A program made the position numbers and the translations under genes. A DNA stretch of 64,000 nucleotides from Meghimatium bilineatum (taxonomy: Eukaryota > Mollusca > Gastropoda > Stylommatophora > Philomycidae): contig CM067319.1 of assembly GCA_034231615.1 (NCBI GenBank), forward strand, positions 11,705,391-11,769,390. Reading direction: 5' to 3'. The stretch's first letter is position 1; every line of letters starts with the position of its first letter. Below, piece by piece: positions 44,572-56,615 of this stretch. The notes beneath the pieces are model-generated. The model did no database searches, had not been told where the DNA came from, and worked only from the letters and a program-made list of their open reading frames with translations.

Positions 44572-45221
44572 TTTGTAGAATTCTGCATTAATTCTCTATC
44601 CTCTAAGGGCGTATTCACGATGAACCAGCCTATCAATATCAAAGGAGAAAATCAACATGGTTTTGACATGTCATGTCTTTTTTCTGGTCTACTTTATAAA
44701 TAGAAATACCACTTAAACGTTGTAGAACCATTAAGGCAAAAAATCGATGAAAACAGATTGCAGTATTTCAAATGTTGTGAAACTAGTTTTTGCAAGACGA
44801 AAGCAGAAATCAATGCACACATCTTGTTGAATATGAAAGTCCATTTTGGAAATGCGACAAGACAAACTAGGTCACCTTCACTCATAGCATCCCACACAGC
44901 AAATGTTGTGAAGTTACATAATTTAGATTTTGTACATACTTTGGCATATTGTCATCACATACACCTGGTAAATAGCAATTCTCTATGTATTATGGTTTTC
45001 TGTGGGGAAAAAATGTGTATGAGAACTTACTGAATACCCCTTGTATGTGAAAAGAGATCATCAGTAGGGGAGACAATCTATTCATAATATCAGTTTGTGA
45101 AAAAGTGCTTCCATGACAAGAGACATAAATTATTGGAGATTAATTAGTCTGGGTTTTTTTAATTTGTAGATGGCACTAGTTTATCTAAACAGGAGACTTG
45201 TTGCCAGATTGTAATGAGGAT

Positions 45222-47060
45222 CTGGATTTAACAAATGATGGCAGATGTGAAAGAAGTTAAAAGAGGAATAGGAATGGCTAAAAGTACTTTTAATGATACT
45301 TTTTATCATAGTGCCAATATGGAAAAGGAAAGGCAGCAAAAGAGACTGTAACCAGTACAGGGAAATTTCCTTGTTAAGCCATGCAGGAAAACTATATGCA
45401 AAAATAGTAGAGAAAAGACTGAGACCTGTAATAGAACAACAACTTAGCAATACACAAATGGGTTTTAGAAGAAACAGAGGATGTACTGATGCAATATTTA
45501 TTCTGAAACAGTTGGCAGAGAAGTCAACATAATACAACCAAAATTTATACATATCCTTCATAGATCAAGAGAAAGCACTTGACCGAGTAAACAGAGAAAA
45601 ACTATGGGAAACATAAAAAATTTATGGAGTATGCCAACATTTAATTAACGTTTGTAGAAGTCTCTATAACAACAGCAGTTGCACTATAAGAACAGCTGCA
45701 GGCTACACAGAGGACTTTGTCGTTAGCACAGGAGTAAAGCAGGGATGTGTATTATCCCCACTACTTTTTATTACATACATGGACCACATAAACAAAACAG
45801 CAAATTCTAATGAAGCAAATGAACTGCTTTTTGCAGATGACCAGGTTTTATTCCACAACAGCATTAAAAACCTGCAAGACCACCTAAGCATAATAGACAC
45901 AGCAGGCAAGCAATTTGGAATGAAAATCAACATAGACAAAACAGAAGTAATGAATATTGCAAGAGAAAAGGAGAACATCAACATACAGATAAATAATAAA
46001 CAACTAAACAAGTAGATGAATTCAAATATCTGGGCAGCATATTGAGATATGACAACAAACAAGAAGCAGAAATAAACGCAAGATGTAATAAGGCCTGTCA
46101 GATCATTGGTCAATTAACACATTTACTAAGAAACAAAGATATTACACTAGAAACAAAGAAAGCGCGTTTCAACACCATTTTCTTACCAACATTGTGTTAT
46201 CAGTGTCAAACTTGGACATTAGATTATAGAACAATACATAAGATTAACACCACTGAAATGAAATGTGTGAGACGTATGATTGGAGTTAGCTTGAGAGACA
46301 AAATCAGGAATGAAGCACTAAGGAAACAATTAGGGATCAAGTCAACAATAGAATACATACAGAAACAACAAGTTAAATGGTACGGCCACATAACCAGACA
46401 GAAAGAGCAAAGTATTATCCAAAAAACACTTTACAAACGATACGAAAACAGGAGACCTATTGGACGCCCTCGTAAAAGGTGGATAGATAGTGTATTAGAG
46501 ACACTCTGAAATATAACAGCAGAAGAGGCAAATAGAAGGGCAAAAGACCGTACACTCACTCTCCCCTCAACACCGAAAGGTACATGAGGACAGAAAGAAG
46601 AAGAATGATAGGAGGAAAGTATAAACATCTAAACAAATCATAAATAAAGTAAAAATTAGAATTATAAACTGCTCAGAAACATGGGCAATGAACAAACAAC
46701 TAGAAGACATAATTGATACCTTTGAGATTTGGATATATAGAAGGATAGGAGAACTTCATAGAAAGAAAACAAAACAAAAATGTTCTAACAACTGTTCCTA
46801 TGTAAAAAGAACTGTTAAAAGTAATCAAGATCAAACAAAGTATTTTGGACATAAATATACCTTGTTGAAGACCTTACTTGAAGATAGAGTTGAGAAAGGC
46901 GAGCAAAAGGTAGTCAGAGATACAAGTGGAAGAGAAACATCACAAGATGGACAGTTTGACAGAGTGGATCACCAAGGCAAAAAAACGGATGTTGAATGTA
47001 TGTTGCAGCCAACCTTCATTGCGGAGACAGCACTTGATGATGATGGATCTAACTTGATCT
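45222..47060 (+). mobile_element. RTE-like LINE interrupted by another LINE
   Basis: The left piece (45222-45298) and right piece (46604-47060) belong to the family also seen at 53830-55640. The right piece encodes 'MNKQLEDIIDTFEIWIYRRI' and 'LLKTLLEDRVEKG' and ends 'gcagccaaccttcattgcgg' + agacagcacttgatgatgat. The middle (45299-46603) is a later insertion. Confidence 0.8.
45299..46603 (+). mobile_element. 1.3-kb LINE (reverse transcriptase part) nested in a LINE
   Basis: Flanked by aatgata at 45292-45298 and 46604-46610. It encodes RT segments: 'REISLLSHAGKLYAKIVEKR', 'TQMGFRRNRGCTDAIFILKQ', 'GVKQGCVLSPLLF' and 'LLFADDQVLFHNS' (FADD catalytic box). The C-terminal part (46042-46509) has 'PTLCYQCQTWTL' and 'QVKWYGHITRQKEQ'. 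A few stops and shifts make it inactive. Its last 700 bp are nearly identical to 50416-51135. Confidence 0.88.
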
Positions 47061-47174
47061 GGCTGTATTATTTTATTATGTGTTCGAGCTCATTGCTATA
47101 ATATCTCAATGTTAAGTCTCACATCTTTTTTTTCTGACTTTTTAAATATCATTACATCAAGTACACGATCATCT

Positions 47175-47612
47175 AATTTAGTACACATTCATGCACAATC
47201 ATGACATTTAGTACACATTCATGCACAGTCATGACATTTAGTACACATTCATGCACAGTCATGACATTTAGTACACATTCATGCACAGTCATGACATTTA
47301 GTACACATTCATGCACAGTCATGACATTTAGTACACATTCATGCACAGTCATGACATTTAGTACACATTCATGCACAGTCATGACATTTAGTACACATTC
47401 ATGCACAGTCATGACATTTAGTACACATTCATGCACAGTCATGACATTTAGTACACATTCATGCACAGTCATGACATTTAGTACATGTTCATGCACAATC
47501 ATGACATTTAATACATGTTCATGTCTAATCCTGACATTTAGTACATGTTCATGCACAATCATGACATTTAGTACACATTCATGCACAATCATGACATGTA
47601 GTACATGTTCAA
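47175..47612. repeat. 30-bp minisatellite, ~14 copies
   Basis: Unit catgacatttagtacacatt + catgcacagt. Ten copies are almost identical and the last few differ (acatgttc, acaatc). It is open on both strands because 30 is a multiple of three, but the ORFs are artefacts. Confidence 0.96.
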
Positions 47613-47859
47613 CACATCTATAAACAGTTATACAATCATGCCATTTATGACAAAAGGTTGTCTCACCAGCAGGAACAGTCAGATTAAATGATGCTTAATT
47701 CAAGAGTTGAAATCTTCAACTATCGAGGATCCATGGTAACATGCACATTATAACTGGGTGAGGAGATCCGTGGTAACATTCACACGATCACTGGATGACG
47801 AGATCAGTATACGTATAGTAAAAGTGTCTATAACTTTTGAAATCATGGCAGAGAGTTCA

Positions 47860-48068
47860 TTATCAGGTAGCATATCCTGAACAGGATGTAGCAGCCATCA
47901 CAGCCTTTTGAAACTTCTGTCTATCTTGAGCCAAACTTTCTGCTTCTGTTACTGTCATATTCAGGTGGTCTTTGATGTCTTGCTCCCATCTATTTCTTGG
48001 TCTGCCTCTTGTTCGTCTCCCTGGCATCATTCCCTCTATTATGGTCTTCTCTAGGCTGTCATGGCGAA
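47860..48068 (-). mobile_element. LINE 3' end fragment
   Basis: The minus strand encodes 'KTIIEGMMPGRRTRGRPRNR', 'WEQDIKDHLNMTVTEAESLA' and 'QDRQKFQKAVMAATSCSGYA' then a stop. It is isolated and short. About 48085-48170 is a plus-strand LINE scrap. Confidence 0.75.
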
Positions 48069-48674
48069 ACAGTTCACAAACTCAAAATTGAAATTGAAGA
48101 CTAAAATAATAATCTATCAATCCTTCGCGCTAAGCATATTGTTGTATGCATCAGAAACATTGACATATATATATATGCATTAAAAAAAAGAGAATGAACA
48201 AGTTTCATATGACGTGTTTCCACAAAATATTGAACATCAAATGACAAGATACGGTTACTAACTAACATGGAAGTCTTGTAGCATGCTAAGATACCATCCC
48301 TTTACTCGACCCTCAGACATTGATGTTTATGTTGGCTTAGCTGTGTGAAAATAATATCGAACTGTAGCATTCCCAAGGAAATTCTCTTAAGTGAGCTCTC
48401 ATCTGGTGGCTGGTAAAGTGGCTGACCAAATCTGAGGTATAATACTAAGTCCCATAACCCATTGGGGGAGTATCGAGGTCACACTGGATACATCAACAAA
48501 AAGCTATCCAAACAATTCTAACGTAAGCCAAGCCATTCGGAGAAGTGTAGAAAAAAATCAAGCCCAGACAATTCCTTGATGTTATTAAGCCAGGATTTTC
48601 TCTGTTCCCCTCTCCTCATCCCACCCTCGATTGTTCATTGCACAATAATTTCAGAAAGAAATCCTATCTTCTAG

Positions 48675-49128
48675 ACTGAGATATAAGGACATCTGAAATA
48701 TAATGAGGACATCTGAAATATAATGAGATATAAGGACATCTAAAATTATATAAGGACATCTGAAATATACTGAGAACATCTGAAATATAATGAAATATAA
48801 GGACATCTGAAATATACTGAGGACATCTAAAATATAATGAGGACATCTGAAATATAATGAAATATAAGGACATCTGAAATTATATAAGGACATCTGAAAT
48901 ACAATGAAATATAAGTACATCTGAAGTATAATGAGGACATCTGAAATATAATGAAATATGAGGACATCTGAAATATAATGAGGACATCTGAAATACAATG
49001 AAATATGAGGACAACTGAAATATAATGAGATATAAGGATATCTGAAATATATTAAGGGCAGCTGAAATATAATTAGGACATCTGAAATATAATTAGGACA
49101 TCTGAAATATAATGAGGACATCTAAACA
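48675..49128. repeat. Compound ~20-bp minisatellite
   Basis: Units of the form aggacatctgaaatataatg, with variants gaaatata-, -ttatata-, and taaggacatct. They are arranged irregularly, giving 20-, 29- and 30-bp spacing. Long minus-strand frames here are artefacts. Confidence 0.92.
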
Positions 49129-49375
49129 AAATAACTTTGAACGATTTTATGATCCAATCCAAATTATTGTGAAGAACTGGCTGATGATCGTATGGGAGGG
49201 AGTGCAGCACTTTGTCCGGGGGGTGGGTGCCTGAGAGAGAAGTAAGTCTGAAGACATGCTATATAGACGAAAATCATCAACATTCTCAAACATAGATTTC
49301 GTATTGTAATAGCCTATATTGCTCTTGCCCCTGCGGATGAAAATCAGTCGTGAGAGAATATAGGTAATAGGTTTC

Positions 49376-49858
49376 TTCTTCTTCTTCTTTCGTTCACTTG
49401 AAACATGTCTATATCTGTAATTCTGTCTCCTTAATAAAACTCACTGTCTTATGTAGTTCATACAGTGTCCCATAGAGTTTTGATTAAAGTTTGTTTGGCC
49501 AGTAGCTCTATTCCCTTGCCTCCTGGCTCCTCGAGGCAATTGAGAAGGACTTTCAGTAACTGAGGTTGGGCCCTTTCGAGGTATAGGGCCCGGCACCGTC
49601 CCTGCCTGAACGCCCACAACCGGGCAGGCACCATAACTTTTTATAGATACAGACATGTTTCCATTGTGTTTTGTGCGTGGCATCCTGATTATCTGTGCGC
49701 CTTTTGGCTGGATGCCTCCGTCTTCAGCACTCTGCTTACTTGGGCAGGACTATGGTCCTGCTCGAATGGGACTGCCCGACCAGTCTTAGTTTCCAGCCCC
49801 TGATGGCTGAACTAAGCCCCATCACCACTACAAGGTGCTGGCCTTGATGGGGAGGTAA
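49376..49858 (-). repeat. SINE-like repeat family C, long copy
   Basis: The cttcttcttctttcgttcac tail at left is shared with 21055. The right part (about 49690-49858) matches the arms of the 1.0-1.85-kb inverted repeat (tgcttacttgggcaggacta; ggctgaactaagccccatca). In between is GC-richer sequence (49500-49640) unlike its surroundings, possibly a separate insert. Confidence 0.6.
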
Positions 49859-50415
49859 TAGGTAAGACTGCTGCAAATTGTATTTTGTATTTTCTTGAAA
49901 ACAAGACATTGAGGTTGAAACGCTGAAAATGTCTTGTATACTGTTATTTGTATGTTTTCGTACCAATAGACTATAGTCTGTGGATCATCGTTAAACTCTG
50001 ATAAAACTTGTGTTCTACGTAACTTACGTAAACACTCATGAAAGAAACTGAAATTTGAGAGCTTTGTAGTCCATATGTAACTTGTACACTAGCCTGCGTG
50101 CTCCTGACCCTCTGTAAAAGTTCAAAAGGACACCATATGTACAAAATCATTACATTTGGTAATGGCATTCCGCACACATACCTGTGCAGCGTGTGTGTTG
50201 TTGTCTGTGTCACGATCGATCGATCGATATTCATAATGGCTTGAGAATATATACGTTATATGACTTGACTAAAATTGCATATTTATTTTAGGGATGCGGT
50301 GTAGTTAAAGTTGAAGGACGTTTTGACTGAAATATGCTAGCGAGCAGGTGCCATCTAAAGGAAACCTGGTTCAGATCCTATGTGTTGCATTATTATTTAT
50401 TCTTTATAAATAAAT

Positions 50416-51135
50416 AATAGACACAACAGGCAAGCAATTTGGAATGAAAATAAACATAGACAAAACAGAAGTAATGAATATTGCAAGAGAAAAGTAGAAC
50501 ATCAACATACAGATCAACAATAAACAACTAAAACAGGTAGATGAATTCAAATATCTGGGCAGCCCATTGATATATGACGGCATACAAGAGGCGGAGATAA
50601 AAGCAAGATGTAATAAGGCCTGTCAGATCATTGGTCAATTAACACCTTTACTAAGAAACAAAGATATTATACTAGAAACAAAGAAAGAGCATTTCAACAC
50701 CATTTTTTTAACCAACGTTGTGTTATTAGTGTCAAACTTGGATTCTAGCACAATACATAAGATTAACACCACTGAAATTAAATGTGTGAGACGTATGATT
50801 GGAGTTAGTTTGAGAGACAAAATCAGGAATGAAACACTAAGGAAACAATTAGGGATCAAGTCAACAATAGAATACATCCAGAAACAACAAGTTAAATCGT
50901 ACGGCCACATAACCAGACAGAAAGAGCAAAGTATTATCCAAAAAACATTTAACAAACGATACGAAAACAGGCGAGCTAGTGGACGCCCTCGTAAAAGGTG
51001 GATAGATAGTGTATTAGAGACACTCGGAAATATAAGACCAGAAGAGGCAAATAGAAGGGCAAATGACCGTACACTCACTCTCCTCTCAACACCGAAAGGT
51101 ACACGAGGACAGGAAGGAGAAGAAGATGATTAATA
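50416..51135 (+). mobile_element. RTE-like LINE 3' end, close copy of the one at 45.9 kb
   Basis: The frame 50567-51133 stays open for 188 codons: 'EIKARCNKACQIIGQLTPLL', 'CVRRMIGVSLRDKIRNETLR' and 'QQVKSYGHITRQKEQS'. It ends in a ggaaggagaagaag tail. It is 5'-truncated at the 'acacaacaggcaagcaattt' point, preceded by a possible ATAAATAATAG target. It differs from 45890-46600 at only a few per cent of positions. Confidence 0.88.
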
Positions 51136-51212
51136 AATCTTCAATGCTTCTATATTCAAATATTCGTAATTCGTGGGGATATGGACAAACGAACATTGAT
51201 TAAGATTTTGTG

Positions 51213-52374
51213 TGTGCTGATTGGATGTTCTATCCGGTAGAGCAATGGTTTTGTGTGTGCTGGTTGAATGTTCTATCCTGTAGAGCAATAGTTTTGTGTG
51301 TGTTGGTTGGATGTTCTATCCTGTAGAGCAATGGTTTTGTGTTTGTTGGTTGGATGTTCTATCCTGTAGAGCAATGGTTTTGTGTGTTGGTTGAATGTTC
51401 TATCCTGTAGAGCAATAGTTTTGTGTGTGAGCTGGTTGGATGTTCTATCCTGTAGAGCAATGGTTTTGTGTGTTGGTTGGGTGTTCTATCCTGTAGAGCA
51501 ATAGTTTTGTGTGTGTGCTGGTTGGATGTTCTATCCTGTAGAGCAATAGTTTTGTGTGTGAGCTGGTTGGATGTTCTATCCTGTAGAGCAATGGTTTTGT
51601 GTTTGTTGGTTGAATGTTCTATCCTGTAGAGCAATGGTTTTATGTGTGAGCTGGTTGGATGTTCTATCCTGTAGAGCAATGGCTTTGTGTTTGTTGGTTG
51701 AATGTTCTATCCTGTAGAGCAATGGTTTTGTGTTTGTTGGTTGAATGTTCTATCCTGTAGAGCAATGGTTTTGTGTGTTGGTTGAATGTTCTATCCTGTA
51801 GAGCAATGGTTTTGTGTGTGTTGGTTGAATGTTCTATCCTGTAGAGCAATAGTTTTGTGTTTGTTGGTTGGATGTTCTATCCTGTAGAGCAATAGTTTTG
51901 TGTGTGTGCTGGTTGAATGTTCTATCCTGTAGAGCAATGGTTTTGTGTGTGAGCTGGTTGGATGTTCTATCCTGTAGAGCAATAGTTTTGTGTGTGTTGG
52001 TTGAATGTTCTATCCTGTAGAGCAATAGTTTTGTGTTTGTTGGTTGGATGTTCTGTCCTGTAGGGCAATGGTTCTGTGTGTGAGCTTGTTGGATGTTCTA
52101 TCCTGTAGAGCAATAGTTTTGTGTGTGTGCTGGTTGAATGTTCTATCCTGTAGAGCAATGGTTTTGTGTTTGTTGGTTGGATGTTCTGTCCTGTAGGGCA
52201 ATGGTTCTGTGTGTGAGCTGGTTGGATGTTCTATCCTGTAGAGCAATAGTTTTGTGTGTGAGCTGGTTGGATGTTCTATCCTGTAGAGCAATAGTTTTGT
52301 GTGTGTTGGTTGGATGTTCTATCCTGTAGAGCAATGGTTCTGTGTGTGGTGGTTTTAATGTACTATACTATAGA
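51213..52374. repeat. ~43-bp minisatellite, ~26 copies
   Basis: The core tggttggatgttctatcctg + tagagcaatggttttgtgtg is followed by a variable tail (tgt, tgtgc, tgagc, ttgt) that changes the period between 40 and 46 bp. Variants alternate tggat/tgaat and aatgg/aatag. Minus-strand frames (YRIEHPTSSH...) are artefacts. Confidence 0.96.
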
Positions 52375-52375
52375 G

Positions 52376-52400
52376 CAGTGCTTCTCAAACGTATGGTTGA
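52376..52400 (+). mobile_element. Left terminal repeat of a hAT-like MITE (fragment)
   Basis: gcagtgcttctcaaacgtat is typical of the CAGTG..TCTCAAAC end shared by many hAT-type MITEs. No matching right end was found nearby, so this is a fragment. Confidence 0.45.
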
Positions 52401-53320
52401 CGTAGACTTGAAAAGGGACACAGAGAAACATTTTGAAACAGGAAGGAGGACACAAAAAGAGAACTGTGTGAACCATAAGCAACGGAATTGGAAGTGATCA
52501 AGCTAAAAATCCGCAGTCAACTGCAAGAATTTTTTTTTAAAATTAATTATTCGGGCAAGTCCGTGGATAGTCCTATTAGGCACCGGTCAAGTTCGTGGAT
52601 ATGGGGGATTTGCGTTTTAACCACAACCCCCCCAGAATTAAGAACATTACTTGTAGTACTAGGAATTTAACCAAAGATGGGTTAACCACACCCCATCCTC
52701 AATATTCACGAAAGGGATATAAATTAATGAATGACCTTCTTTTTAAAGATACCCTATGGGCCCCTTTTTCTCTTAATGAAGTCGTATCTACAACCATCCT
52801 GGGAGGTAACATATTTGTTCGAAAAGGGGAAGGAGCGGGCTCTAGACAAAAAGTTCAGAAATACTGCTATAGAGGGTCAACGTGACTTTAAAGTTTTGCT
52901 AAAGTCGGATGTGCCTGGCAGATATTTATTCGTCTGATTCAGTCTGTTGTATGAACTGTAAAACTGAAAACACCATGTTGTCTGCTCCCATTAATTAACT
53001 TCAACTCCTGCAGACGATTACCTGAAGTTTTTAATTCATGTTTATAATTTTCTCAAGCATCGGGCTAATTAAACGCAGGTGGCGTGAAGGAGAAAGAAGA
53101 AACAACTTTCCTCATTATTTATATAACATCAGTTTTCGGTGCAGAAAGTGATGTTCAACTTTGATTTGATTCGACTCGAACCACGTATGTTGTTAAGTTT
53201 ATCAAAATGCCCCCACGTGATGTGGCCACGCCCTTTATGTTTACATCACTTGCGGATTAATCAAACGCTTTGGTTAATTATGACGGATTTTAAATGAGGC
53301 TGTGATAGTAGTAAGCAGGT
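52400..53320. other. No gene recognised
   Basis: Two overlapping 70- to 96-codon plus-strand frames (52595-52937) have no motif I recognise. The remaining sequence is AT-rich with no clear element. Confidence 0.35.
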
Positions 53321-53830
53321 TTGTCATTTATCCCTCCGCACCATAACAATAAAACTACAACACACGTAGTTGTCTTCTTCGACGAACATGATTATTTTGA
53401 TCTTGCTAGATATTCAGGCCAGTTGCCAGGACGAAGCTCCCAGTATTCTCCAGGTCAGAGCGGCTGTCCCAAAATGTTTACCTCAGTTCAGTCCAGTGTG
53501 ATCATGTCTTGCCTCCCAGTTTTTTGTAATATAAACCGTCTTGGCGTAGGAGCCTATGTGCTCAGTAACCTATTCCGCATGGGCATTCATTTGCTTTTGC
53601 CACCCTGATCCGTACAGGTGGCCCTGTAGTCTGAAGTGGCCAGTTCTAAGTCGAAAGACGATGGTCTGTGATTTCTTATGAAATTGGTGTATGGGGTCTA
53701 GTTTATTATCAATACACATATCTATTGCTGTAAGGTATAATGGTAGCGGATTAATGTTCTGTCCTAACAGAATGGCAGAGGATATCTGAATTATTCCATT
53801 TAGTGCTGTTCTAAATAAACAATCACATAA
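53320..53830 (-). mobile_element. RNase H LINE C-terminal fragment
   Basis: On the minus strand, about 53580-53730 encodes 'HKKSQTIVFRLRTGHFRLQG', equivalent to the 'FRLRTGHCRL' landmark of the LINE at 34.1 kb. Downstream is decayed. Confidence 0.65.
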
Positions 53831-55640
53831 TCACAAATGATGGTAGATGTGGAACAGAAGTTAAAATGAGAACAAGAATGACTAAAAGTACTTTCAATGA
53901 CAAGAAGAAAATAGTTTGTTTGTTTGTTTTGCGTTCGCTCCATTGTAACCATCACGGATATCCGTGTGATTTCCGCCGGGAGCGTGATTACGTTGTGCCA
54001 CCGTTATGCGCCTTGTAGGCCTAGCACATCCGATTTCGGCATGCCTTGACAATTCGGGTGGGCTACCCTTAGCCTGTGACAGCCTCTATATCTGTCTCCA
54101 GGCACGCGTAGTGGCGACTCTTCGCCCAGACAATTTTTGCTCTCGTCTGACTCGTACGAGGTGTTCCACTGTCTATGAACTTGCCTCGTGTAATTGGACG
54201 TGCTGTGCCTGTGCCCATTGGGTACTGAACCGTTTCTCATCCGTAAGCCTGGTTCCTTAAGGGGAAGAACTCAACAGAGGAGTTGGAACCTGGCTCGTTC
54301 GCCCTCTTAGCCGAGGTGTCATTCACTGACATCGTGTACCCCTTGTCCAAGTTCGAGTCTCACACCACGCGTTTGAGAGCAAGGCGTTCTCGATCTGAGC
54401 GTCCTTGTCCCAATAGCGCCTGAGCCCATCAGGTACTGAACCCTTTCTCTCTTCAAGTGTATTTCCGGTGTAGGAAACCTTGACAGTAGAGTTGGGCCAG
54501 GACTACCATCGTTGTCCCTTTCTTGCCTAAACCCATCGGGCACAGAACCCTTTCTCTTCGCGAGCATATTTCCGGTTTAGGAAGGCTCGACATTAGAGTT
54601 GGATTAGGTCTTCTTGCTTTACCAAACGCCAATGAATGGGTCTGGGTCTCTGCCTGTAAGGAACACAGGTAACTAGAAGGTCGTCTCGAGCTGACGGAGC
54701 TAGTAGTTCCCCTTTCCTAGGAACTTTTCACTTTCTATTTGCAGTTCGCGCTGCCCTCTAGCGCTGTTCTGCCCTTTCAATGTTTCATTGTACTCGGTAT
54801 GAAATCTATTTGTCTCTCGCCATGCATCTACCTTTACGTGCATTTTACATTGGCCGCCCCTCCAATGTTCGGACTGGATTGACTAGCTTCACTGTATATC
54901 GACAGTGTCGCTATATGTGGTGATGCTGGTGGTGTCAGAGATATTGTCTGTCTCTTGTGCAGTCAAATCTCTTTCCATCTGCTACCTCCACATTCTCGGA
55001 CACGATCCCCAAATGATTTGGCCAGAATCAGCTCGAACTGCTGTATTTCTGTTTCCAGGGTGCACCGCGTGGAGGTACATTTGGGATCTTGGTTATCTGC
55101 TAACCCTGGGTCCGCTTAGAGCAATGCGTTCCCTTTGCACCCCAGGAAAATAGTAACATCTAAACGAATTACACAAAAAACGAAAAATGTGAATTATAAA
55201 ATGCTACATCTATTCTATATTAATGTATGGCTCAGAAACATGGGCACTGAACACACAACTAGAAGACATAATTGATATCTTTGAGATGTGGATGTATAGA
55301 AGAATAGAGAGAACATCATGGAAACAGAGAAAAAAAACAGACAAAGAGGTGCTAACTACACGTCGTATGAAGGAAGAAGGAAATACAGTTGAAATAAAAC
55401 AAAGTATTTTGGACATATTTAAAAGGCATGACAGTTTGTTGAAGACCTTACTTGAGGGTAAAGTCGAAGGGAAGTGAGTAAGAGGTAGGCAGAGATACAA
55501 GTGGGGGGAGAAACATCACGAGATGGAAAGGTTACATTCTAGCAGAGTGCACCACCAAGACAAGAGATAAGGGGTTGTTGGAAGTCTGTTGCAGCCAACC
55601 TTTCTTGCGGAGACGGCACTAGTGATGATGAAAAACAAAA
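53830..55640 (+). mobile_element. RTE-like LINE 3' part interrupted by a non-autonomous element
   Basis: The left piece (53830-53914) matches 45222-45298. The right piece (55146-55640) encodes 'MYGSETWALNTQLEDIIDIF', 'EMWMYRRIERTSWKQRKK' and 'HDSLLKTLLEGKVEG' and ends 'gcagccaacctttcttgcgg' + agacggcac. The 53915-55145 insert separates them. Confidence 0.82.
53915..55145 (-). mobile_element. 1.23-kb non-autonomous retroelement-like unit, long copy
   Basis: Flanked by the 8-bp duplication gaaaatag (53907-53914 and 55146-55153). In minus orientation it runs from 'ggggtgcaaagggaacgcat' to a (CAAA)n tail. It has no ORF of note. Inside are three diverged copies of a ~110-bp unit centred on 'actgaaccctttctct' and 'agagttgg' (about 54220-54290, 54430-54500 and 54540-54605). 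A box-B-like 'agttcgagtctcaca' (54350) is on the plus strand. The 487-bp copy at 33525-34011 has the same ends. Confidence 0.85.
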
Positions 55641-55692
55641 AGCTTTCAGAGAACGAGGAGCAAAATTTATTTTTCTTCAGAAAACGCCCGCA

Positions 55693-56370
55693 AAATAAAA
55701 CAGTTAATAAAACGTAGGATGAGAGAAGGATAAGAAATAAAACAGTTAATAAAACGTAGGATGAGAGAAGGATAAGAAATAAAAAGTTAATAAAACGTAG
55801 GATGAGAGAAGGATCAGAAATAAAACAGTTAATAAAACGTAGGATGAGAGAAGGATAAGAAATAACACAGTTAATAAAACGTAGGATGAGAGAAGGATAA
55901 GAAATAAAACAGTTAATAAAACGTAGGATGAGAGAAGGATAAGAAATAAAACAGTTAATATAATGTAGGATGAGAGAAGGATAAGAAATAAAACAGTTAA
56001 TAAAACGTAGGATGAGCGAAGGATAAGAAATAAAACAGTTAATAAAACGTAGGATTAGAGAAGGATAAGAAATAAAACAGTTAATATAATGTAGGATGAG
56101 AGAAGGATAAGAACTAAAACAGTTAATAAAACGAAGGATGAGAGAAGGATAAGAAATAAAACAGTTAATAAAACGAAGGATGAGAGAAGGATAAGAAATA
56201 AAACATTTAATAAAAGGTAGGATGAGAGAAGGATAAGAAATAAAACATTTAATAAAAGGTAGGATGAGAGAAGGATAAGAAATAAAACAGTTAATATAAT
56301 GTAGGATGAGAGAAGGATAAGAAATAAAACAGTCAATAAAACGTAGGATGAGAGAAGGATAAGAAATAAA
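55693..56370. repeat. 42-bp minisatellite, ~16 copies
   Basis: Unit aaataaaacagttaataaaa + cgtaggatgagagaaggataag. Sub-families carry 'tataatgtagg' or 'aaaacgaagg' or 'aaaaggtagg', and adjacent copies often share variants, as expected from local duplication. Confidence 0.96.
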
Positions 56371-56615
56371 TTCGTATAAGGAACCGCATTGCCCATATGA
56401 TCTACATCGATTAGCGGTTGTTAATCTGTTCGCTTTGTCAGCCTTATGACAAATCTTATACAGTCTTATACTGGTGCATTTTTCGGAGATTCCTGGGCGT
56501 AATATTTTGAAGCTATGGTGTTACGTGCTATTTCTGCGTTCCCTTTCGTTTACATAGACGTGTGTGTGTGTGTGGGGGGGGGGAATCAAAGTACAATTAG
56601 GACGATCATCTAAGT

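Noticed and set aside
47173..47623. 139- and 140-codon ORFs on both strands
   Set aside because: Artefacts of the 30-bp minisatellite, which has no stop in those frames.
51359..52334. Many ~63- to 106-codon minus-strand ORFs with MLYRIEH repeats
   Set aside because: Frames through the ~43-bp minisatellite.
53915..55145. Spliced retrocopy explanation for the short form at 33525-34011
   Set aside because: The missing interior does not start and end with GT...AG in either orientation at the exact junction, so simple internal deletion fits better.
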